Positions 55,019 to 61,836 of a DNA stretch of 64,000 bases are shown here, piece after piece. Both the position numbers and the translations under genes were made by a program. This stretch comes from Hydrogenophaga sp. (GTDB lineage: Bacteria; Pseudomonadota; Gammaproteobacteria; Burkholderiales; Burkholderiaceae_C): the NCBI RefSeq assembly GCF_019635465.1, contig NZ_JAHBZK010000013.1:1-64000 (forward strand). Direction: 5' to 3'. How positions within the stretch are numbered: the first letter of the stretch is position 1; the number at the start of each line of letters is the position of its first letter. The notes under the pieces are model-generated. The model worked only from the letters and a program-made list of their open reading frames with translations. It had not been told where the DNA came from and did not search any database.

Positions 55019-55283
55019 GGCCTGTTCACACTATTTTTCCAAGATGCGTTGCGGATCAAAAAGGCCATGCGCAAGGCGCGAAACGCAGACGGGCCGGTGG
55101 CCCGGCGAGGCTTCGCAACGCAGCGCATGGCCTTTTTGGCCGCAACCCGCAGGGAACGGGGTGAAAACAGCGCCACTCTTCGTTGCACTCCTAGGCCAGG
55201 CAGCCAGCCTGGCCGTCGTCCCGCGCCTAGATTGGCGCTGTTTTCACCCCGTTCGCACTTGGAAAATAGTGAGAACAGGCCCT
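55017..55283. mobile_element. 267-bp palindromic MITE-like element
   Basis: The ends are near-perfect inverted repeats: AGGGCCTGTTCACACTATTT at the left and, read inward, AGGGCCTGTTCTCACTATTT at the right, both continuing to CCAAG. Two nested inverted repeats lie inside: AAAAAGGCCATGCGC against GCGCATGGCCTTTTT, and GGGGTGAAAACAGCGCCA against TGGCGCTGTTTTCACCCC. There is no gene within. It separates the bufferin operon from the transporter operon and its left end provides the DoxX stop codon. Confidence 0.8.
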
Positions 55284-55323
55284 AAGCTGCCCGCTCGCAC
55301 TCGTTCAGATCATCCCAAGGCAC

Positions 55324-56565
55324 ATGTCGCTACCTCCGCACCTCCGTCGCCGCCACCTGCTGCTTGGCGCCAGCGCCTTGCTGGTGGGCGCCCGCGCCAA
55401 CGCCCAGACCGCTTCCACCACCGCTTCACCCGCCGGTGTCACCACGTGGCCGACCATCGAGCAGGCCGCACGCGGTCGCACCGTCTACTGGAACGCCTGG
55501 GGCGGCAGCGAGCAGACCAACACCTACATCCAGTGGGTGGCCGAGCGCGTGCAAGGTCTGCACGGCATCCGGCTGCAGCACGTCAAGGTCAGCGACACGG
55601 CAGACGTCGTCAAGCGCGTGCGCGCCGAGAAAGCGGCCGGCCGGGGCCCGGGCCAGGGCACGGTTGACCTGGTGTGGATCAATGGCGAGAACTTCGCCGC
55701 CATGAAGCGCGAGGGCTTGCTGTTCGGGCCCTGGGCCGAGCAACTCCCCAACTTCCGTCTCGTCGACGTGCAAGGCAAGCCCACGGTGCGCAACGACTTC
55801 TCGGTGCCCACCGACGGGTTCGAGTCGCCCTGGGGCATGGCGCAGTTCACCCTGTTTGCCGACGCCCGCCGTCTGCCGCAGCGCCCGCAAAGCATGGCCG
55901 CGCTGCTGGAGCTGGCACGGGCACAACCCGGGCGCATCACCTACCCGCGCCTGCCGGACTTTCACGGCACCACCTTCGCCAAGCAGGCCCTCGTCGAGCT
56001 GGCACCCGATCGCAGCGCGCTGGCCAAGCCCGCCACCGAGGCCGCCTTTGCCACCCAGACCGCGCCCCTGTGGCGCTTTCTCGATGCGTTGCGTCCGCAC
56101 CTGTGGCGGGGCGGCCGCCAGTTCCCGCAGAACGCCGCCGCGGTGCGGCAAATGATGGCCGACGGCGAGCTGCTGCTGGCGCTCACCTTCAACCCGAACG
56201 AAGCCGCCAACGAGATCGCCGCCGGCCGCCTGGCCGACACCACCGTGAGCTGGCAGTTCGAGCAGGGCACCATCGGCAACACGCACTTCGTGGCCATCCC
56301 CTACAACGCGCCCCAGCCGGCCGCAGCACAGGTGGTGGCCAATGCCCTGCTGGCCCCCGAGGCCCAGGCCCGCAAGGCCGACATAACGCACTGGGGCGAC
56401 CCGACCGTGCTGGACCTGCAGCGCCTGAGCGCGAGCGAACGCAAGCTGTTCGACACCGGCGCGCGGCCCGGTCTGGTCGAGCGGCCTGCCCCCACCCTGC
56501 CCGAACCCCACGCCAGCTGGGTCGAGCCGATCGAGCGCGAGTGGCTGCGACGCTACGGGTCTTGA
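55324..56565 (+). CDS. ynjB: YnjB-type ABC transporter substrate-binding protein
   Basis: The 413-residue periplasmic protein has an N-terminal twin-arginine-like signal (LRRRHLLLGASALLVGARAN) and family blocks VYWNAWGGSEQTNTYIQWVA, DLVWINGENFAAM, SPWGMAQFTLFAD and LTFNPNEAANEIAAG, typical of E. coli YnjB and related binding proteins. The substrate is not known with certainty; relatives group with thiamine/spermidine-type importers. Its stop overlaps the start of the permease gene. Confidence 0.88.
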   Translation: MSLPPHLRRRHLLLGASALLVGARANAQTASTTASPAGVTTWPTIEQAARGRTVYWNAWGGSEQTNTYIQWVAERVQGLHGIRLQHVKVSDTADVVKRVRAEKAAGRGPGQGTVDLVWINGENFAAMKREGLLFGPWAEQLPNFRLVDVQGKPTVRNDFSVPTDGFESPWGMAQFTLFADARRLPQRPQSMAALLELARAQPGRITYPRLPDFHGTTFAKQALVELAPDRSALAKPATEAAFATQTAPLWRFLDALRPHLWRGGRQFPQNAAAVRQMMADGELLLALTFNPNEAANEIAAGRLADTTVSWQFEQGTIGNTHFVAIPYNAPQPAAAQVVANALLAPEAQARKADITHWGDPTVLDLQRLSASERKLFDTGARPGLVERPAPTLPEPHASWVEPIEREWLRRYGS

Positions 56566-58187
56566 TCTCGCGCCGGGGTGCAGCGGCGGTGCTGCTCGCC
56601 CTGGCGGGCCTGCCCATGGTCTGGGCCGCGCTGGCCGCCCTGCGCGCCGGCCTGGTGCCCTCGGCCTGGGCGGACCTGTGGCAACAACCGGCGCTGGCGC
56701 GCTCGCTGGCCTTGACCTTGTTCACCGGCCTGGGCGCCACGGTGCTGGCCTGGTGGCTGGCCGCGGCGCTGCTGTCGCGTGCCTACGTGCAAGAGCGCTT
56801 GCAGCGATTGCTTCGCCCGCTGCCAGCCATGCTGGCCACACCCCACGCGGCCATGGCCATCGGCCTGCTGTTTCTGCTCTCACCCAGCGGCTGGCTGCTG
56901 CGAGCCGTATCGCCTGGCCTGACCGGCCTCACCTTGCCGCCGCCCTGGCCCACCACGCAGGACCCCTGGGGCCTGGGGCTGGTGCTGGCGCTGGTGATCA
57001 AGGAAGTGCCGTTCCTGCTGTGGTCGGCGGCGACGCAACTGCAGCGCGCCGACGTGGGTGCGCGCTGGCGGGCCGAGCACCGCCTGGCGCAGACCCTGGG
57101 CTACCCGGCTCAGCGCGCGTTCTGGCGCGTGGTCTGGCCACAGCTGGCACCGCGCCTGCGCTGGCCCCTGCTGGCGGTGCTGGCCTACAGCCTGACCGTG
57201 GTCGACATGGCGCTGGTGATCGGTCCGGCGTCGCCCCCCACGCTGGCCGTGCTGGCCTGGCAGTGGCTGGGCGACGTTGATGCAGCCACCTACGCACGCG
57301 GTGCCGCCGCCGGTGTGTTGTTGTTGGGTGTGGTGGGCGCGTGCAGCGCGGCATGGTGGCTCACCTGGCGACTCACACGCCGCCTGCGCAGCGAGGGCGG
57401 CCACCGCGGGCGGCCCGGCACTCACGCGCGCCGGTCGATCGGCGCGCCCGTGTTGATGGCTGTGTACGCGATCGCCGTGCTGGTGCTGCTGGTGGCCAGC
57501 ATCGCCGGGGTGTGGACGTTCCCGGCCTTCTGGCCGCAGTCAATCAGCCTGGCGGCCTGGCAGTCGGTGATCCGCAGCAGCGACACCCTCTGGACCACGC
57601 TCTGGCTTGCGGCGGCCAGCAGCGCCATCGCCCTGGTGTGGTGCCTTGCCTGGCTGGAGCTGGCGCCCAGGCATTGGGACGATGCCGCGCGACCGCTGCT
57701 CTACCTGCCGCTGTTGCTGCCGGCCGTGTTGTGGGTGGTGGGCCTGTATGGCATGGGCTTGCAGCTGCGGTGGGAAGGCCAGCCCAGCGGCGTGCTGCTG
57801 GCGCACGGGGTCATGGTGCTGCCTTACGTGCTGCTCACGCTCAGCCCGGCCTACCTGGGCTTTGATCCGCGCTACGCGCAGCTGTGTGCCACGCTGGGTC
57901 GCGGCCGATGGCATTTCCTCTGGCGCGTGAAATGGCCGCTGCTGCGGCGCGCCATCGCTGGCAGCGCCGCGGTGGGGTTTGCGGTCAGCGTCACCCAGTA
58001 CCTGCCCACGCTGTACCTGGGCGCCGGGCGCTACGCCACCGTCACGACCGAAGCGGTCAACCTGGCGGCGGGCGGGCAGCGGTCACTGACCGCCGCCTAT
58101 GCCGTCCTGCAGTTCGTGCTGCCGGTGCTGGGATTTGCCGTGGCGGCGTGGGTCGGGCGACCAAGACGCTTCAGAATCGCGGCATGA
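56562..58187 (+). CDS. ynjC: YnjC-type fused double permease
   Basis: This 541-residue inner-membrane protein holds two permease modules in one chain, with coupling loops around RLAQTLGYPAQRAFWRVVWP and AQLCATLGRGRWHFLWRVKW. The TTG at 56562 is preferred because it gives the four-base overlap used throughout the operon and a normal start (ISRRGAAAVLLALAGLP); a GTG at 56541 is the alternative. It works with the YnjB and YnjD homologues. Confidence 0.87.
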   Translation: MISRRGAAAVLLALAGLPMVWAALAALRAGLVPSAWADLWQQPALARSLALTLFTGLGATVLAWWLAAALLSRAYVQERLQRLLRPLPAMLATPHAAMAIGLLFLLSPSGWLLRAVSPGLTGLTLPPPWPTTQDPWGLGLVLALVIKEVPFLLWSAATQLQRADVGARWRAEHRLAQTLGYPAQRAFWRVVWPQLAPRLRWPLLAVLAYSLTVVDMALVIGPASPPTLAVLAWQWLGDVDAATYARGAAAGVLLLGVVGACSAAWWLTWRLTRRLRSEGGHRGRPGTHARRSIGAPVLMAVYAIAVLVLLVASIAGVWTFPAFWPQSISLAAWQSVIRSSDTLWTTLWLAAASSAIALVWCLAWLELAPRHWDDAARPLLYLPLLLPAVLWVVGLYGMGLQLRWEGQPSGVLLAHGVMVLPYVLLTLSPAYLGFDPRYAQLCATLGRGRWHFLWRVKWPLLRRAIAGSAAVGFAVSVTQYLPTLYLGAGRYATVTTEAVNLAAGGQRSLTAAYAVLQFVLPVLGFAVAAWVGRPRRFRIAA

Positions 58188-58816
58188 CACTGTCTGTGGC
58201 CATCCAGCGCCTGGGCACGCCCACGCGCTGCCTGGTCGAAGCCATGCGCTTTGACATCGCCGCGGGCGAGATCCTCACCCTCATGGGGCCCAGTGGCAGC
58301 GGCAAGAGCTCGGTGCTGGCCGCCATCGCCGGCACGCTCGACCCCGGCTTGCACTTTGACGGCGAGGTGCAGCTCGATGGCCGCCCCATCCATCACCTGC
58401 CCACCGCGCAGCGGGGCGTCGGCCTGCTGTTTCAGGACGACCTGCTGTTCGCCCACATGACGGTTGCCGAGAACCTGATGTTCGCGGTGCCGCCCGGCCC
58501 GCGCGCTCAGCGCCAGGCCGCGGTGGACAGTGCGCTGGCCGAGGCCGGCCTGGGGGGCTACAACGAGCGCGACCCCGCCACGCTCTCGGGCGGTCAGCGT
58601 GCTCGCGTGGCGCTGATGCGCGCATTGCTGGCCAGGCCGCGCGCCCTGTTGCTCGACGAGCCGTTTTCCCGCCTGGACGCGGCGCGGCGCGCACAACTGC
58701 GCCACTTCGTGTTCACGCATGTGCGCCAGCGCGCCATCCCGGTGCTGCTGGTCACGCACGACCGCGACGACATCGCCGACCCGGCGCGGGTGATCGAGTT
58801 GCACGGCCATGCTTGA
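58184..58816 (+). CDS. ynjD: YnjD-type ABC transporter ATPase
   Basis: The 210-residue ATPase has Walker A LMGPSGSGKSSVL, signature LSGGQRARVALMRALL, Walker B ALLLDEPFSRLD and switch His VTHDRDD. It is a short, import-type ATPase without a regulatory C-terminal domain. The ATG overlaps the ynjC stop, and the stop overlaps the next gene by eight bases. Confidence 0.93.
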   Translation: MTLSVAIQRLGTPTRCLVEAMRFDIAAGEILTLMGPSGSGKSSVLAAIAGTLDPGLHFDGEVQLDGRPIHHLPTAQRGVGLLFQDDLLFAHMTVAENLMFAVPPGPRAQRQAAVDSALAEAGLGGYNERDPATLSGGQRARVALMRALLARPRALLLDEPFSRLDAARRAQLRHFVFTHVRQRAIPVLLVTHDRDDIADPARVIELHGHA

Positions 58817-59417
58817 TCGCACGCTGCAGCACTGGTTGCGCGCGCCACTGCAGGCCTTGGCGCGCGTGTTGGTGCGCTGGCGGGTGCGCGCCGACCCACT
58901 GACCTGGACCGGTTTTGCACTCGGCATGCTGGCCGCCCTGTGCATCGCGGTGCAATGGCCGCTGACCGGGCTGGGGCTGTTGCTGCTGTCGCGCCTGTGC
59001 GATGGCCTCGACGGTGCGGTCGCGCGCGCCACCCAGGCCACCGACCGCGGCGCCTTCCTCGACATCGCGCTCGACTTTCTGTTCTACGCCGCCATTCCCC
59101 TGGCCTTCGCCGTGGCCGACCCTGCGGCCAACGCACTACCGGCAGCGGTGCTGCTGGCCAGCTTCATCGGCACCGGCAGCAGCTTTCTGGCCTTTGCGGT
59201 GCTGGCGCAAAAACGTGGCCTGAGCTCGCTGTCGTTTCCCGACAAGGGCTTTTACTTTCTGGGTGGCCTGACCGAGGCCACCGAGACGCTGGCCGCCTTC
59301 GTGCTCATGTGCCTGTGGCCCACCGCGTTCCCGGTCATTGCGTATGTCTTCGCGGCGCTGTGCGCCATCACCGTCGCCATGCGCATTGCCTGGGGGGTTC
59401 AGCGGCTGGCTGATTGA
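58809..59417 (+). CDS. CDP-alcohol phosphatidyltransferase (YnjF-like)
   Basis: The 202-residue membrane enzyme carries the complete CDP-alcohol phosphotransferase motif CDGLDGAVARATQATDRGAF ending LDIALD, with all conserved Asp residues. The family exchanges CMP of a CDP-lipid for an alcohol head group, or vice versa. It follows the ynjD homologue, as ynjF follows the ynjBCD genes in E. coli (there with ynjE between). The acceptor alcohol is unknown. The 3' end overlaps the glycosyltransferase gene by 19 bases. Confidence 0.9.
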   Translation: MLDRTLQHWLRAPLQALARVLVRWRVRADPLTWTGFALGMLAALCIAVQWPLTGLGLLLLSRLCDGLDGAVARATQATDRGAFLDIALDFLFYAAIPLAFAVADPAANALPAAVLLASFIGTGSSFLAFAVLAQKRGLSSLSFPDKGFYFLGGLTEATETLAAFVLMCLWPTAFPVIAYVFAALCAITVAMRIAWGVQRLAD

Positions 59418-60697
59418 ATGGCGAGCCAGCGTTGCCAGTCAGACGGGTGGTCGACGTCCCACAGCAGCGGGCCTTCCCACAAACTCAAACCCAGCTGCGC
59501 GCAACGTGCGCGTGTGGCCTCGGCCACCGATGCGCTGCCCCAGTGAATGTCGCGAAACACACCGGCGATCGCGCGGCGCAGCCCCAGCGCCACGTAACCC
59601 CCATCTTCCGCGGGCACCATGCCGACGTCGTGGTGCTGCAACGCATCGGCCAGTTGCTGCAGCACGTCAGGGTTGAGGCTGGGCGCATCGGTGCCCACCA
59701 CGATCCAGGCGCGCTGGCTTTGCGCAAAGTGCGCGGCCATGGCGTGCGCCATGCGCTCACCCAGGTCGGCGCCCTGCTGCACCCGGGTGCGCCAGCCGGC
59801 CCGCTCGCGAAGCACGCACCACAACCGGTGCTGGTCATCGGGCGCACACCAGATGATTGCCGGTCCCAGGCTGGCCACGCGCACTGTGGTTAGCGTGTGC
59901 AACACCAGGGCACGGTGCGCACGCGCCGCACCCCGCGCACCCAGCAGCGGCATCAACCGCGTTTTGGCCTGGCCGGGCACCGGCGAGCGCGCCATGATGG
60001 CCAGCGCCGCATCGGCGCGCGGTGTGTAGCCGTAGCGGCGCGCCAGGGTCTGCGCGTCGGCACCCAAAGCAAAGCGCAGACGCAGGCCCCACATCAGCCA
60101 CACGGTGCGCCACAGGCCATGCGTGTCCCATCGCCGGCCATCGGTCTGCACCCGTTCGCGCAAGGCGGCGACCGGGGCCGCACGTCGCAGACGCGCGCTC
60201 AGGGCCACGTCTTCCATCAAGGGCAAGGGATCAAAGCCACCCAGCCGGCGAAACAACGCGGTGCGCACGAACAGACCCTGGTCACCCGTGGCGATGCCGG
60301 TGAGGCGCGAGCGCCCATTCATCAGCCAGGCCACCATGGGCAACAGCGGGTGCCGGCCGACGATGCGCACGTCAAAACGCCCCCAATCCGCGCCATGGGC
60401 CAGTGCGCGTTCGATGGCCTGGTCGGCGTCGTCGGGCAACACGGTGTCCGCGTGCAGGAACAGCAGCACGTCGCCCTGTGCGCACGCCGCGCCCGCGTTC
60501 ATCTGCGACGCCCGGCCCCGAGGCGCTTGCAGCACCCGGTCGGCGCCATGGCGCGCGACGTCCATTGACGCGTCGCGGCTGCCGCCGTCGACCACGATCA
60601 GCTCGGCGCCGCGCTGGCGAAACACCTGCAAGGCCTGCAAGCGACCAGCCAGCGCGGCCGCATCGTCGAGCACCGGCATCACGATCGACAGCCTCAT
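59399..60697 (-). CDS. Glycosyltransferase (TIGR04283-like) fused to a DUF2064 (TIGR04282-like) domain
   Basis: The 432-residue chain joins two domains. Residues 1-220 form a GT2-fold glycosyltransferase (LSIVMPVLDDAAALAGRL, LIVVDGGSRDAS, LFLHADTVLPDDAD, LMEDVALSARL). Residues 235-432 form a DUF2064 nucleotidyltransferase-like domain (LAIMARSPVPGQAKTRLMPL, IVVGTDAPSLNPDVL, VPAEDGGYVALGL). The two families usually occur as neighbouring genes and have been linked to arsenosugar synthesis in some bacteria; no arsenic gene is visible here. The start at 60697 overlaps the stop of the phosphotransferase gene upstream. Confidence 0.88.
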   Translation of the reverse strand: MRLSIVMPVLDDAAALAGRLQALQVFRQRGAELIVVDGGSRDASMDVARHGADRVLQAPRGRASQMNAGAACAQGDVLLFLHADTVLPDDADQAIERALAHGADWGRFDVRIVGRHPLLPMVAWLMNGRSRLTGIATGDQGLFVRTALFRRLGGFDPLPLMEDVALSARLRRAAPVAALRERVQTDGRRWDTHGLWRTVWLMWGLRLRFALGADAQTLARRYGYTPRADAALAIMARSPVPGQAKTRLMPLLGARGAARAHRALVLHTLTTVRVASLGPAIIWCAPDDQHRLWCVLRERAGWRTRVQQGADLGERMAHAMAAHFAQSQRAWIVVGTDAPSLNPDVLQQLADALQHHDVGMVPAEDGGYVALGLRRAIAGVFRDIHWGSASVAEATRARCAQLGLSLWEGPLLWDVDHPSDWQRWLAIQSASR

Positions 60698-61740
60698 GTG
60701 CGCAAGGCCCTCTCCAGTGCGTCGAAGCCGGCCTGCAATTGCGCAATCGTGTTGGCATCGAGGTAGTGGTCCACGCGGTTGCGCACGTGGGTCACCAGCG
60801 CGGGTTCGCTCAGCGCGCCCGACCAGTCGGCACCCTGCCCTCCGGGTGGCAAGCCCGACAACACCCGCCATTGCGCACACCAGGTGATCGACCACAGCCA
60901 CATCGCGCGCCGCAGCGGCACGTGCCAGGCGGCGCTGAGCGGTGCGATGGTGCCGACCCGGGCGGCCCAGGCGGTGATGAAGGCGCGCTCCTGCGCGGTG
61001 TCGAGCACGGCGCGGCTGGCCACGTCCCAGGTGGTCGAGGTGTAGAGCGTGGCGTGCGCCAGGTCCAGGCCGGGCGGACCGATGCGCAGCTTCTCGAGGT
61101 CGACCAGCACCGCGCGCCCATCGCCGTCGCACAGAAAGTTGCCCGGGTGCGCGTCGAAGGCAATCAACGAACACGGCGGGCGATCGGCGCGCGCCACGCG
61201 CTCGGCGAAGCCCTCGCGCTCAAGCTCGATGGCCTGACGGGCCGGTGCCGACAAACCGGCCGCCGACAGGTGTGCTGCCTGCTGATCGATCGCCGCCAGC
61301 AGGTCGGCCAGGGGGTCGGCCGGCCGGTGCAAGGGGGTTGGCTCCGAAGGCACGGGCAGCGCATGCAATGCGGCCAGCGCCTCGGCGATGGCAGTGAGGT
61401 CCTGCGGCAGGCGGGCCGCATGCCCCGCGATGGCCTCGACCAGCAAGGCGCCGCGCGGCAGATCGCCCGACACCGGCAGCACCCCGAGCAGCCTGGGCGT
61501 GTGCCCGCTGGGCGCGGCTTGCGCGAAGCAGGCTTGCTGATAGACCAGGTTGTCTTCGGGCGACAAGGCCATCTGGCTTTGTTTGGGCACGCGCACCAGC
61601 CAGGGTGTGCCCTGCAACCGCACGTGCCAGTGCGCCAGGCCGGTGTCGGCCAAGGGCTGCAAGGGCGCATCGGCCAGATCGGGCCGATGGCGTCGCAATG
61701 CGCGGTCAAGGCTTGGCAGGAGCGTGTGAGCGAGTGACAT
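60694..61740 (-). CDS. APH-family phosphotransferase
   Basis: The 348-residue protein has the aminoglycoside/choline-kinase fold: nucleotide-binding LVRVPKQSQMALSPEDNLVY, a catalytic loop IAFDAHPGNFLCDGDG (the usual HxDxxxxN is changed to DAHPGN) and metal-binding VLVDLEKLRIGPPGLDLAH. The substrate is unknown and probably not an antibiotic. It is translationally coupled to the glycosyltransferase fusion and divergent from the flavoprotein fusion. The ATG at 61740 is chosen over an in-frame extension to 61812. Confidence 0.83.
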   Translation of the reverse strand: MSLAHTLLPSLDRALRRHRPDLADAPLQPLADTGLAHWHVRLQGTPWLVRVPKQSQMALSPEDNLVYQQACFAQAAPSGHTPRLLGVLPVSGDLPRGALLVEAIAGHAARLPQDLTAIAEALAALHALPVPSEPTPLHRPADPLADLLAAIDQQAAHLSAAGLSAPARQAIELEREGFAERVARADRPPCSLIAFDAHPGNFLCDGDGRAVLVDLEKLRIGPPGLDLAHATLYTSTTWDVASRAVLDTAQERAFITAWAARVGTIAPLSAAWHVPLRRAMWLWSITWCAQWRVLSGLPPGGQGADWSGALSEPALVTHVRNRVDHYLDANTIAQLQAGFDALERALRT

Positions 61741-61744
61741 ACGG

Positions 61745-61773
61745 TGTAAGAATGCCGCGGGTCCGGGCGACCG
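61745..61773 (+). promoter_or_regulatory. ECF-type promoter of the VTT-flavoprotein fusion
   Basis: TGTAAG (61745-61750) and CGACCG (61768-61773) are 17 bases apart, with the same wider context (ACGGTGTAAGAA and GGCGACCGA) as the bufferin promoter about 9.3 kb away. The start codon is 63 bases downstream. Confidence 0.6.
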
Positions 61774-61836
61774 AAACGGAACCTGTTGGCGCGGCCTGCT
61801 GGCGCAACCCATGAGCAGGACCTTTGAGGCATTGTC

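Noticed and set aside
60694-61740. Aminoglycoside resistance gene
   Set aside because: The catalytic loop differs from known resistance enzymes and the genomic setting is metabolic, not a resistance region.
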